Source: a virus. From it: a DNA stretch of 45,907 bases. Positions within the stretch are counted from its first letter, which is position 1, and each line of letters opens with the position of its first letter. Below, in pieces: positions 7,228-13,890 of the stretch. The notes under the pieces were generated by a model. It worked only from the letters and a program-made list of their open reading frames with translations. It ran no database searches and was not told where the DNA came from. Made by a program: the position numbers and the translations under genes. Where the stretch lies: IMG/VR virus record IMGVR_UViG_3300042517_000301, positions 1-45,907 of that record; one strand, 5' to 3'.

Positions 7228-8168
7228 GCTTCCACTGCTCCACTGCTCATACGACCAGTGCGAGTACCATGCTGACGAAAGTTAGGATGAAGGACACCAT
7301 CCCTAGCCTCTTCGTACAAGCCGTCAAAGTAAGTAGACTTGATCTTGTTGGCCTCGCGCAACTCTACGATCATTAGCGCCAGTTCGTCGTCCACCGCTGA
7401 AAGCGTAGCCTTGTCTGTCGCATCGACTCGTACTCCACGCTGTGCAAAGGCTTCGATGATCTGCTTAGGGGACTGTGGGTTGAACTCTTCCCCAGCAATT
7501 GTCCCAATCCGATGCTTAAGTTTGTAAATCCGATCACCATACTCCCGTCGTTGTGTTAGAACATACTCTTTATCAATAGCCATACCCCTTGCCTCTACAC
7601 CTAGCAGACTGATTGTCAGTTGTTTCTCCAACTCGTACAAGTCTTTAATGCTGTCAGGAAGTAGCGGACATAAGGCTTCGTAGAGTTGTAGCGTGAACTC
7701 AGCGTCTTTAATGGCGTATGGAGCCAGTATCTCGTGGGGGATAGGATAATAACCATCTTCCTTCTTTACTTTTAATTCGCGGCGTACTTTACGCAACGCC
7801 TCATCCTCGTCTGTTTCCTCTCCAAGGACTTCTCGTGCTAGAAACTTGAGGCCCGTGGAGCGCTGCTCGTCAATCAGATGCGCAATGGCTTGAGTGTCCT
7901 CAAACTTATCTTTGAACACGCTGAGTGGGATACCTAGGCGACACAACTTCTGGATATCAAACTTGGCATTGTGCATGATGATCTTATCACAATCGATAAG
8001 CATTGTGGATACGGTTTCTACCGCCTCATCCCAATCTTTGCCATGTTCGCAAAGACGCTTATCATAAACATGGCTCCAGTCTCGTGTCGCTACGCTAATC
8101 ATGAAAGCCTCGTCGTGCCAGCCTACGCCAGTTGTTTCAGTATCAATAGCCAGAAGACCCGAATCCAT
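7224..8168 (-). CDS. polA: DNA polymerase A, N-terminal (3'-5' exonuclease/thumb) fragment
   Basis: A 314-residue piece. The 3'-5' exonuclease begins at once (LLAIDTETTG, Exo I), followed by IIMHNAKFDIQKL (Exo II) and YAIKDAEFTLQLY (Exo III-like). A thumb region then runs to RTGRMSSGAVEA, where it stops. A normal polymerase would continue from TGRMSS into the NVQNIP motif, which lies in the -1 frame in the next ORF. ATG 8168 with GAGAGG upstream is preferred over GTG 8186. It overlaps the end of the dUTPase gene. Confidence 0.88.
   Translation of the reverse strand: MDSGLLAIDTETTGVGWHDEAFMISVATRDWSHVYDKRLCEHGKDWDEAVETVSTMLIDCDKIIMHNAKFDIQKLCRLGIPLSVFKDKFEDTQAIAHLIDEQRSTGLKFLAREVLGEETDEDEALRKVRRELKVKKEDGYYPIPHEILAPYAIKDAEFTLQLYEALCPLLPDSIKDLYELEKQLTISLLGVEARGMAIDKEYVLTQRREYGDRIYKLKHRIGTIAGEEFNPQSPKQIIEAFAQRGVRVDATDKATLSAVDDELALMIVELREANKIKSTYFDGLYEEARDGVLHPNFRQHGTRTGRMSSGAVEA
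7231..7248. repeat. 8-bp tandem duplication splitting polA
   Basis: The plus strand reads TCCACTGC twice in tandem (7231-7238, 7239-7246) plus two further matching bases. On the coding strand this duplicates GCAGTGGA. Deleting one copy changes the codons after TGRMSS to GGA AGC GTG AAC GTA CAA, giving SSGSVNVQNIP, the usual family A polymerase junction, and one open frame of 564 residues counted from 8186 (558 from 8168). Confidence 0.95.
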
Positions 8169-8574
8169 TATCGCCTCTCGTTCCACTCCAGATCATATCA
8201 TCACCGCGCAGCAAATTCAACTGCATAAGTGGTTGCATCATAAACTGTGCAATCTTATCGCCACGCTCAACAAGGTACGTTTTCTTACCCATGTTACCAA
8301 GGACAATCTTAATCTCACCACTATACTCGGCATCAATGATACCGGGCGCATTGAGTACAAAGATACCATGCTTAGAGGCTAGACCACTACGACTCATGAT
8401 AAGACCTACATGCCCTGTGGGGACGCGGATAGCCAACTCGGTACGGATAGTAGCAAACCCGTTGGGGTTGATAGTCTCCTCACTACTAGCCCTAAGATCG
8501 TAACAAGCATCAGCAGCGTGAGCCTTACTAGGGCTATGAGCATACTTAGTTAGGTGCTTATAGTGTACTAGCAC
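8143..8574 (-). CDS. dut: dUTPase (deoxyuridine triphosphatase)
   Basis: A 143-residue trimeric-type dUTPase that hydrolyses dUTP to dUMP. The motifs appear in order: AADACYDLRAS (1), SRSGLASKHG (2), APGIIDAEYSGEIKI (3, catalytic Asp), RGDKIAQFMM (4) and the C-terminal RGDNGFGSSG (5). It starts with GTG at 8574, sharing one base with the stop of the upstream gene (TAGTG). Next to polymerase and in the same operon as the reductase, it helps keep uracil out of phage DNA. Confidence 0.95.
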   Translation of the reverse strand: MLVHYKHLTKYAHSPSKAHAADACYDLRASSEETINPNGFATIRTELAIRVPTGHVGLIMSRSGLASKHGIFVLNAPGIIDAEYSGEIKIVLGNMGKKTYLVERGDKIAQFMMQPLMQLNLLRGDDMIWSGTRGDNGFGSSGY

Positions 8575-8954
8575 TAGTCCATCCTATAATCTGGAGGATT
8601 ACAAGTACACTCTTTGCCCCGCTTAAGACTAGCGTAGCGAGCACAATAATCACAAAGACACTCCGGATCATAAGCCTTGCGCCAGTAAAGATCAAACTCT
8701 ACATTATCCTCAAGAATGTCCTCAAACGTCTCAGGAGGATCATCGAACTTAGCCGCATAATCCTGATTAAGAATGCTACTCATAAGGTCAGAGTAAAGCA
8801 TATCAACAGGCTCATCCTCGCCAAGAAGACGCTTGTAAGAACTCTCCATTTTATGGAGACGATCCTCAATGTCATCTAGATAACTACGAACACTATCAAC
8901 ATTATCACGCACAATAGCCATATTAGTAATCAAACGATCCCGATCATTCATCAT
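8574..8954 (-). CDS. Hypothetical protein with Cys-rich tail
   Basis: About 126 residues, unknown function. The N-terminal half (to about residue 45) is a charged helix, likely coiled coil (ITNMAIVRDNVDSVRSYLDD). The C-terminus holds CLCDYC and, further on, CTC, a possible zinc site. ATG 8954 overlaps the Rad52-like gene stop (TGATG), with a G-rich run upstream. The position between the annealing protein and dUTPase suggests DNA metabolism, but no family was recognised. Confidence 0.7.
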   Translation of the reverse strand: MMNDRDRLITNMAIVRDNVDSVRSYLDDIEDRLHKMESSYKRLLGEDEPVDMLYSDLMSSILNQDYAAKFDDPPETFEDILEDNVEFDLYWRKAYDPECLCDYCARYASLKRGKECTCNPPDYRMD

Positions 8955-9535
8955 CACACAAGCCCCCTTGCCGCCATAACAGCACGCATATTCTCAACAG
9001 AAAGATCCTCAATACCAAGACACAACACAATGTTCTCTCGCGACGGCTGCTCATTAGGATCCAGCCCCAACTCGCGTACCGTATACTCCATGACCAACTT
9101 CTTCAACGCGACATCATCATTCATAGCGTCACGCTGGTGCTGAACAAATGTACGCTCATCCTCACTCCACAAGTAGAGAGCAATGCCAAACTGGTGACAA
9201 GCCTTCTTAAGCGCCTCAGCCTGCGCAGTCTTAACAGACGTATCAGGATCAAAGTTAAAACCCGCACCACTACCATCACGACTAGTAACAACATCATCAT
9301 GATTAATGCTCAGAGTACCATTCACAATAGCAATATACTGTGGCTTACCCTTAGCGGTAGGAGGACCATCACGGAACTCCCAAGAGTTAACAGCCCAATC
9401 CCACGTACTACCAAGAACATCGTTGAGACGATTAATATAACCATCAATCGCAACATAATCCTGATTAGACTGATTCTTCTTCACAAGAGAGTGGTGAAAC
9501 CTCTCAGTCAACTCGTCAGAAAACTTACTCGCCAT
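8954..9535 (-). CDS. Rad52/Rad22-like single-strand annealing protein
   Basis: A 193-residue protein resembling phage Rad52-type annealing proteins: YVAIDGYINRLNDVLGSTWDW near the start, a beta region around GKPQYIAIVNGTLS, then KTAQAEALKKACHQFGIALYLW, the conserved helix of the family. It would anneal complementary single strands coated by SSB, pairing with the exonuclease encoded just upstream. The C-terminal region (ENIVLCLGIEDLSVENM) is an accessory tail. ATG follows GGAGAAG. Confidence 0.82.
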   Translation of the reverse strand: MASKFSDELTERFHHSLVKKNQSNQDYVAIDGYINRLNDVLGSTWDWAVNSWEFRDGPPTAKGKPQYIAIVNGTLSINHDDVVTSRDGSGAGFNFDPDTSVKTAQAEALKKACHQFGIALYLWSEDERTFVQHQRDAMNDDVALKKLVMEYTVRELGLDPNEQPSRENIVLCLGIEDLSVENMRAVMAARGLV

Positions 9536-9719
9536 GCTTCTCCTTAATAGTAATCATAATATGATCCAGTGCTTGCTGACCATAAGGCGTGATGAGGTAC
9601 TTACCATAAGTCTTCTCAACCCAACCCATCTGCAAGTACCACGCAAGATCACCACCCGTAACCTCAATGGTAATCTTCTCACCAAAGAATCTAGTTTTAA
9701 CTTTCTGCAAGAACTTCAT
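9525..9719 (-). CDS. Small hypothetical protein
   Basis: A 64-residue basic protein. ATG 9719 (MKFLQKVKTRFFGEK) is preferred because the longer frame would intrude further into the nuclease gene. It overlaps the nuclease end by 23 bases and the Rad52-like start by 11. The sequence EVTGGDLAWYLQMGWVEK followed by YLITPYGQQAL resembles a winged-helix-like fold, but this is only an impression. No family is recognised. Confidence 0.65.
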   Translation of the reverse strand: MKFLQKVKTRFFGEKITIEVTGGDLAWYLQMGWVEKTYGKYLITPYGQQALDHIMITIKEKHGE

Positions 9720-10539
9720 CGGGCAATCCCTTGTCTTCGACAATTTTAGCATACCCATCCTCAACACTCAATGTACCTTTCTTCCACTCTGCAACGACCT
9801 TGTATGTGTCATTGCTACACCCACAAGGATCGTCGGCAAACGATTGCCAAGGACAAAACATGCTAGTATAGTGAGGCTTATACACTAGTTGCCAATACTT
9901 ATACTTCTTTTTCCAAACGTACTCGCCACTAAACGCGCTAGGCAGCGTACCATCATGGATGTACTCGTTAATGTAACGCTCAATACGAGCCATACGAGCC
10001 TCAATCTCATCCTTACTGCGCGGCTCAATCTCATAGAAGATTGGTTCTGACCAATGCCTCTTATAATCAGGACTACTAGGCAGGTAGAGGATACCAACGC
10101 GCATGTTAGGGATTGTGGGTCCAAAATGATAGTATGCGCTGACTTGAAGGACGTGATCAGGTTTAGGACCATCCATGAAGGATAGACTAGTGCCACTGAC
10201 AGTTTTATAATCGACTAGCCACGTTTCACCAGCAGGATTAGTAAGGTAAGCGTCAGCAGTGCCCGTCCAAGGATACATGCGCTCTCCCAAAAAGATTGGT
10301 TGCTCACTTACATAATTCCACTCTGAAGCGTCGTGCATAATGCCGTGAACATGCTCATGCACCGCAGTGCCCTGCAATAGTGGAAACGTATTCATCCAAG
10401 GCTTATCGACCAGTGGTTGCCCATGCACCCAACTGATACAAGTGTGTCTAGGGTTCTGCAAATCTGTAGAGAAATGCAAATACTTGTCTACGCGAGGCGT
10501 ATTAATACTAGTCTTGATTGTATCAATCAGACTCTTCAA
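9697..10539 (-). CDS. PD-(D/E)XK exonuclease (RecB/Cas4-like)
   Basis: A 280-residue nuclease. The core has a His in AVHEHVHGI, then GTADAYLTN and ETWLVDYKT, the D...DxK catalytic set of the RecB/Cas4 nuclease fold, and VLQVSAYYH as the conserved QxxxY helix. C-terminal cysteines (FCPWQSFADDPCGC) could bind metal or an iron-sulfur cluster as in Cas4/AddB proteins. TTG 10539 with GGGAGG upstream gives a start close to the conserved region; an ORF extension to 10608 would overlap the previous gene. It forms a probable exonuclease/annealase pair with the Rad52-like protein. Confidence 0.82.
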   Translation of the reverse strand: MKSLIDTIKTSINTPRVDKYLHFSTDLQNPRHTCISWVHGQPLVDKPWMNTFPLLQGTAVHEHVHGIMHDASEWNYVSEQPIFLGERMYPWTGTADAYLTNPAGETWLVDYKTVSGTSLSFMDGPKPDHVLQVSAYYHFGPTIPNMRVGILYLPSSPDYKRHWSEPIFYEIEPRSKDEIEARMARIERYINEYIHDGTLPSAFSGEYVWKKKYKYWQLVYKPHYTSMFCPWQSFADDPCGCSNDTYKVVAEWKKGTLSVEDGYAKIVEDKGLPDEVLAES

Positions 10540-10705
10540 GAAAATCCTCCCACTCACTAACCAACCGACTACTACCATCCTCAACCTGTACCATAATCTC
10601 GCCACCAACAGTCACAGTAGCATACATAGTGGCAATACGCTGACCATTATAGAATAGTGCCGACTCATTATCATGAGTATCACCCTTGCTAACAAACTTA
10701 AACAC
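10523..10705 (-). CDS. Small acidic hypothetical protein
   Basis: A 60-residue protein beginning at GTG 10705 after AAGGAGAAG, overlapping the end of the tiny basic gene before it. The sequence alternates polar and hydrophobic residues (GQRIATMYATVTVGGEIMVQ), suggesting a small beta protein with an acidic C-terminus. Function unknown. Confidence 0.62.
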   Translation of the reverse strand: MFKFVSKGDTHDNESALFYNGQRIATMYATVTVGGEIMVQVEDGSSRLVSEWEDFLEESD

Positions 10706-10832
10706 GCTGCTTCTCCTTGAGTTTACGCTCAGCACGAAGAGCCTTAGCCTTCATCTTCTTAGCGCCACGATCCTCACGAACCTGCTTATTAGCAACCAAC
10801 TTATTCTTCTTAATACTAGACGAAACAGCCAT
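10698..10832 (-). CDS. Tiny basic hypothetical protein
   Basis: A 44-residue Lys/Arg-rich protein starting MAVSSSIKKNKL and ending KLKEKQRV, probably one long helix. AGGAAGAAGAG precedes its ATG. It overlaps the stop of the upstream gene and the start of the downstream one, the usual spacing here. The charge suggests nucleic-acid binding; no family is recognised. Confidence 0.65.
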   Translation of the reverse strand: MAVSSSIKKNKLVANKQVREDRGAKKMKAKALRAERKLKEKQRV

Positions 10833-11062
10833 TACTCTTCTTCCTTAGGTGTAAAACACAACACAGTAGCATCAAACTTAACCTTATCACTAGCCGTCTT
10901 AGCCCGACGATAAGTATGAACCTTATAACCACGCTCATAAAGCATCTCAGTAGCAAGACCCAAACTAGGACTACGCCCAACCATATCACCATCCACGGTA
11001 ACAGACCAAGCACCCTTCTTATACACAATACTAGCCTCAGCCAGTTTCTTCTCACCTATCAT
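10832..11062 (-). CDS. Small hypothetical protein
   Basis: A 76-residue protein from ATG 11062, with GGGAGG upstream. It contains GAWSVTVDGDMVGRSPSLG and ends in an acidic KEEE. It resembles small beta-alpha phage proteins with no assigned role. A longer frame to 11122 would encode an improbable hydrophobic extension and is not used. Confidence 0.65.
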   Translation of the reverse strand: MIGEKKLAEASIVYKKGAWSVTVDGDMVGRSPSLGLATEMLYERGYKVHTYRRAKTASDKVKFDATVLCFTPKEEE

Positions 11063-11216
11063 AAACACCAGCCTCCCAATCAACAGGAGGATAATCCAAA
11101 TCATCCGAATCAATAGAAACAAAATACTCCATCAGCATCTCATACCTATCCTCATAAGCACTAGCCTCATGCAGAGACTCGTACGTCCAAAAAGGAACAT
11201 CATCACTAGTACTCAC
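11052..11216 (-). CDS. Small acidic hypothetical protein
   Basis: A 54-residue acidic protein reading STSDDVPFWTYESLHEAS after the start and ending DWEAGVYDR. The GTG start overlaps the previous stop (GTGA) and GGAGG lies seven bases upstream. It is too short for standard ORF cut-offs but has good coupling on both sides. Unknown function. Confidence 0.6.
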   Translation of the reverse strand: MSTSDDVPFWTYESLHEASAYEDRYEMLMEYFVSIDSDDLDYPPVDWEAGVYDR

Positions 11217-11392
11217 TCAGTGCCTCCATAACTAGACTCAAAATCATTAAGGGCTGACAAATACATCTCACGTACTGTATTAAGAACATCATAAACTATA
11301 AGAATCTCATCATCCTTATAAGAATACTTATCAGTAATATATTTTTCATAAAGTACATCATAAACCTCTATAAGTACCATATGGTCTAGCAT
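11213..11392 (-). CDS. First gene of the replication operon, small hypothetical protein
   Basis: A 59-residue acidic protein starting MLDHMVLIEVYDVLYEKY. The ATG at 11392 is preceded by AAAGGA at seven bases and lies about 20 bases after the predicted transcription start of a consensus promoter, so it is the first product of this operon. ATG 11380 is an in-frame alternative. Probably helical; no family recognised. Confidence 0.65.
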   Translation of the reverse strand: MLDHMVLIEVYDVLYEKYITDKYSYKDDEILIVYDVLNTVREMYLSALNDFESSYGGTE

Positions 11393-11419
11393 TTGTAGTC
11401 CTTTCTATTCTTTATAAGC

Positions 11420-11448
11420 ATTATATCACACAAAACACTAAAAGTCAA
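11420..11448 (-). promoter_or_regulatory. Consensus sigma-70 promoter for the replication operon
   Basis: The minus strand reads TTGACT (11448-11443), a 17-base spacer, and TATAAT (11425-11420). This is nearly ideal for host housekeeping sigma. It points into the gene at 11392 and so into the whole replication arm. Confidence 0.9.
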
Positions 11449-11505
11449 GGCATCGTTACAATGCTGATACATAAGCAATGCTTATACAAGCCAATTTATC
11501 CCAAA

Positions 11506-11587
11506 TACGAGTGAAGGGAATCGAACCCTCAAGCCTCGCGGCGGCAGATTTTGAGTCTGCTGTGTCTACCAGTTCCACCACACTCGC
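11506..11587 (-). tRNA. tRNA-Leu (anticodon CAA)
   Basis: An 82-base Leu-type tRNA: acceptor GCGAGTG pairs with CACTCGT, anticodon stem GCAGA/TCTGC with loop CTCAAAA (CAA), a long variable arm and a T arm with GGTTCGATTCC. No CCA is encoded. It reads UUG, one of the most frequent Leu codons in the late genes. It is transcribed from its own promoter directly upstream. Confidence 0.94.
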
Positions 11588-11594
11588 AAAAAGT

Positions 11595-11623
11595 ATTATA
11601 CCACAGGCTGATACAACAGTCAA
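11595..11623 (-). promoter_or_regulatory. Consensus sigma-70 promoter for tRNA-Leu(CAA)
   Basis: The minus strand shows TTGACT (11623-11618), a 17-base spacer, then TATAAT (11600-11595). The predicted transcription start falls at or one base before the mature tRNA 5' end, so little or no 5' leader would need removal. Both -35 and -10 hexamers and the spacing are identical to the next promoter 175 bases on. Confidence 0.9.
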
Positions 11624-11839
11624 ATCACAATATTGTAACAACGATTCTAAGCATAAAAATAGCCTCACCCGTGGGGTAACCCTCCCTAAACCCTCAAAAC
11701 CCCTTAGAACGCCCCCTAGACCCCTTAAAACGCATCCTAAACATTAAAAGACCCCCACAATAATACCCAAGGTTCCTACCCTCCCAAAAAATAAAAAACG
11801 CAGCAAAAAAACAAACTACCCCCACACTTGACAAGAAAC
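11624..11839. other. Non-coding interval between terminator and tRNA promoter
   Basis: No credible gene is seen. The plus strand is C/A-rich with several loosely repeated CCCT/CCCC tracts (around 11680-11770) and a short dyad ACCC-GTG-GGGT near 11668. The G-rich strand is the transcribed-sense strand here. Its role is unknown; it may insulate the two transcription units. Confidence 0.55.
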
Positions 11840-11867
11840 AAAAAGCAAGCGCCCGAAGGCGCTCACT
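11840..11867 (-). terminator. Intrinsic terminator ending the early small-gene block
   Basis: On the minus strand a 10-bp stem (AGTGAGCGCC with GGCGCTTGCT, two G-U pairs) closes a TTCG tetraloop and is followed by TTTTT. It lies directly after the 26-residue membrane micro-protein gene and before the tRNA promoter. Confidence 0.88.
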
Positions 11868-11869
11868 TG

Positions 11870-11950
11870 TCACCGAAGAAAGATACGAAACACACGCAAC
11901 ACAAAATACACTACAATCATGATAAAGCCCACGATCATAGTGTCACTCAT
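11870..11950 (-). CDS. 26-residue membrane micro-protein
   Basis: Encodes MSDTMIVGFIMIVVYFVLRV plus six residues: a single hydrophobic segment with an Arg-containing end. The ATG overlaps the stop of the preceding gene (ATGA), and the intrinsic terminator follows at once, so it is the last gene of its unit. Similar in size and form to the gene at 15765. It may be a membrane-active early peptide; function unknown. Confidence 0.55.
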   Translation of the reverse strand: MSDTMIVGFIMIVVYFVLRVFRIFLR

Positions 11951-12495
11951 GCAGCACTCCGACGATACGCGCACCACACACTAGCCTGAGCATCACGAGG
12001 AGAAATACCAAACACATCCGCGATCTGCCAACACGCCGTCGTCACTTCCTCACGAATACGAGGCGACACATCCGAACCATAACCAGCAGCCTGAGACATA
12101 ATACTATCCACAGTCACAGCATCCTCATCACCACAAAGAGCATCATAAAACACAGACACCTTAGGACCAGTAATAATATTACTATAATACCGACTAGTCA
12201 TAATACGAATAGCCTTCGTCTCATTCGCACGAAGCACACCATACGTACCAAAACCCTTACCAGCATTATGATCACCAATAATACCAACAGTAGCCGCAAC
12301 ATTAGCAGACCACCGAGCACGAGGACTAGTCACAGCCATAACAGCAGCAACACGCTTCGGACGAACATCATGCTGCTTAGCAATACGCTTACACAGATCC
12401 CAAGCAAGCGGATACCACGACGTACCATCATTAACAGCACGATCAACACCATAAGCATTCATATGCTTATAAAACTTATTAGCAACAGTAATCAT
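11947..12495 (-). CDS. DUF7178-like phage protein
   Basis: A 182-residue protein. VAAVMAVTSPRARWSANVAA and TGPKVSVFYDALCGDEDAVTVDSIM match, from memory, the DUF7178 group common in actinophages. Its helical layout (a GxxxG turn before a helix ending VTVDS) recalls helix-hairpin-helix base-excision glycosylases, but this is an inference without catalytic proof. ATG 12495 follows GAGG at seven bases; the upstream ORF extension to 12510 has no ribosome binding site. Confidence 0.7.
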   Translation of the reverse strand: MITVANKFYKHMNAYGVDRAVNDGTSWYPLAWDLCKRIAKQHDVRPKRVAAVMAVTSPRARWSANVAATVGIIGDHNAGKGFGTYGVLRANETKAIRIMTSRYYSNIITGPKVSVFYDALCGDEDAVTVDSIMSQAAGYGSDVSPRIREEVTTACWQIADVFGISPRDAQASVWCAYRRSAA

Positions 12496-12497
12496 AA

Positions 12498-12668
12498 TTA
12501 AACCTCGCAAATTTCGACATTACCATGAAGATCAGAACCTGAAATTTCAGGCTCACTATCCCAATACGCTGGATCATAAAAACGCGACCGCGCATCATCT
12601 TCATTCTCTGCTTCTACAAGCACAGAATACCAAACAACTTCATCCCAAAACACTTCGTATCGTGGCAT
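12498..12668 (-). CDS. Small DpnD/PcfM-like hypothetical protein
   Basis: A 56-residue protein starting MPRYEVFWDEVVWYSVLVEA, then ENEDDARSRFYDPAYW, and ending EICEV. The pattern of a beta hairpin, an (A/E)xxxDDA helix and a terminal strand resembles DpnD/PcfM-like proteins, and it is repeated in the C-terminus of the next gene. AAGGAGGCGTA precedes the ATG. The family assignment is tentative. Confidence 0.62.
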   Translation of the reverse strand: MPRYEVFWDEVVWYSVLVEAENEDDARSRFYDPAYWDSEPEISGSDLHGNVEICEV

Positions 12669-12677
12669 TACGCCTCC

Positions 12678-13112
12678 TTAAACCTCGTAGACTTCGCATT
12701 CGGCATCATAAGAATTCCAATCCAAATAATAATGATCCAGACCATTAGATTCAACATCATCCATAGCCTGCTCCTCAGCATCATCCTTACTACGCGCATT
12801 AACACGCACAGTAAACGACACAGGAAGCGTAACCGACACATCATACTCACGCCTAAGCAAACCCTCAGGCATAGCATCATGATGCTCAAGAATATCAATA
12901 ACAACATCACGCTCAATACTCATATTATTAAGCAAACGATCAATAGCATTATCAACATCACCACTAGAAACACAAGTATCTTCAATAACATTAAACAAGA
13001 CACTAGCAAGAACCTCAGTAACACGATCATTCCAGCGCTTATCAGACTCAACCTTAGCCTCAAGGCGAGCAACCTGCTCCTTAAGCATAGGATACGTTAC
13101 AATATCAGACAC
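12678..13112 (-). CDS. Hypothetical protein with DpnD/PcfM-like C-terminus
   Basis: A 144-residue protein. The N-terminal 85 residues are helical (LKEQVARLEAKVESDKRWND looks coiled-coil). The C-terminus (YDVSVTLPVSFTVRVNARS, KDDAEEQAMDDV, CEVYEV) parallels the small gene at 12498. GTG 13112 overlaps the previous stop (TAGTG) with GAGGAG eight bases upstream. Function unknown. Confidence 0.68.
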   Translation of the reverse strand: MSDIVTYPMLKEQVARLEAKVESDKRWNDRVTEVLASVLFNVIEDTCVSSGDVDNAIDRLLNNMSIERDVVIDILEHHDAMPEGLLRREYDVSVTLPVSFTVRVNARSKDDAEEQAMDDVESNGLDHYYLDWNSYDAECEVYEV

Positions 13113-13333
13113 TACACACACTCCTCAAAAAGAACATCATCAGTATAAAGCCACCAAGCATCACGAAACGCAAGTTCTGTCACAAAATCAACATTATCAG
13201 AACAACACGAACAACGCCAAGCCTCATCCATATCCTCCCAATAAGCATCATCATACAAAGGATAATCACGCTCATCAGCAAAACGCTCATAATCCTCAGC
13301 ACTAAGTACATTATAACTAGTCCTATCAAACAT
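13112..13333 (-). CDS. Small acidic hypothetical protein
   Basis: A 73-residue acidic, aromatic-rich protein starting MFDRTSYNVLSAEDYERFAD, with a CSCC cluster near residue 41 and a Cys near the end. The ATG overlaps the upstream stop (TAATG) with GGAG just before it. No known family; the Cys cluster might bind metal. Confidence 0.65.
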   Translation of the reverse strand: MFDRTSYNVLSAEDYERFADERDYPLYDDAYWEDMDEAWRCSCCSDNVDFVTELAFRDAWWLYTDDVLFEECV

Positions 13334-13506
13334 TACCACTCCAAATAATCGTCATCATAAGAATCAATATCATCATAATAATCATCAACCTCATTATAAT
13401 AATCAACACCATAATTACCAAACATACGCATCTCAACCAGATACTCCTGACCACAATCACAACACGGCCTATCCTCACACGAACAAGCCAACGGCACACT
13501 AAACAT
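13333..13506 (-). CDS. Small Cys-rich/acidic hypothetical protein
   Basis: A 57-residue protein. The start MFSVPLACSCEDRPCCDCGQ contains five Cys in eleven residues, a likely zinc site, followed by a Tyr/Asp-rich tail (DDYYDDIDSYDDDYLEW). AAGGAG is seven bases before the ATG. The longer reading frame to 13641 is a shadow of the next gene. Function unknown. Confidence 0.65.
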   Translation of the reverse strand: MFSVPLACSCEDRPCCDCGQEYLVEMRMFGNYGVDYYNEVDDYYDDIDSYDDDYLEW

Positions 13507-13669
13507 CAACAAACTCCTTAACCTTATCATCCAACCAATCACTAGCATCAAAATACGACTCAAAAACCTGCGAAAAACGAACACCCGACATCTCAAAAAC
13601 AGCCGTATGATACGCCTTACGCCACACATGAAAAGGCTCAATAAAAGCCATATAACCCTTATCAGACAT
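13499..13669 (-). CDS. Small hypothetical protein
   Basis: A 56-residue protein beginning MSDKGYMAFIEPFHVWRKAY and ending DKVKEFVDV. It starts just after the stop of the upstream gene (TGATTATG) and overlaps the next gene by eight bases. It has a G-run but no clear Shine-Dalgarno site. Unknown function. Confidence 0.6.
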   Translation of the reverse strand: MSDKGYMAFIEPFHVWRKAYHTAVFEMSGVRFSQVFESYFDASDWLDDKVKEFVDV

Positions 13670-13671
13670 AA

Positions 13672-13890
13672 TCAAAACCCCCAAGTAAGAATACGCTCAT
13701 CCAATTCCTTAAGCGCAGCACAACAACCATCATTAATATCAATAACCCAATCAGGCACAGACACACTATCACCCGTAGGATCCTCATACAAATCAAAATA
13801 ACAATCAAGACCATTATGAAGCACAAAAATAGCATTATTAATACTAGTCAAAGCCGCAACAGCCTCCCCACGCTCAATTAGATACTGCAT
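13672..13890 (-). CDS. Small hypothetical protein
   Basis: A 72-residue protein from ATG 13890 (MQYLIERGEAVAALTSINNA), preceded by GGAGGAG. It overlaps the last 17 bases of the ArdC-like gene. Predicted mostly helical with GLDCYFDLYEDPTGD in the middle. The longer frame to 13947 encodes an artefactual hydrophobic segment. Function unknown. Confidence 0.66.
   Translation of the reverse strand: MQYLIERGEAVAALTSINNAIFVLHNGLDCYFDLYEDPTGDSVSVPDWVIDINDGCCAALKELDERILTWGF

Noticed and set aside
7224-7230. Programmed -1 frameshift to join the polymerase halves
   Set aside because: No slippery heptamer is present at the junction; the 8-bp duplication explains the break exactly and restores the conserved motif when removed.
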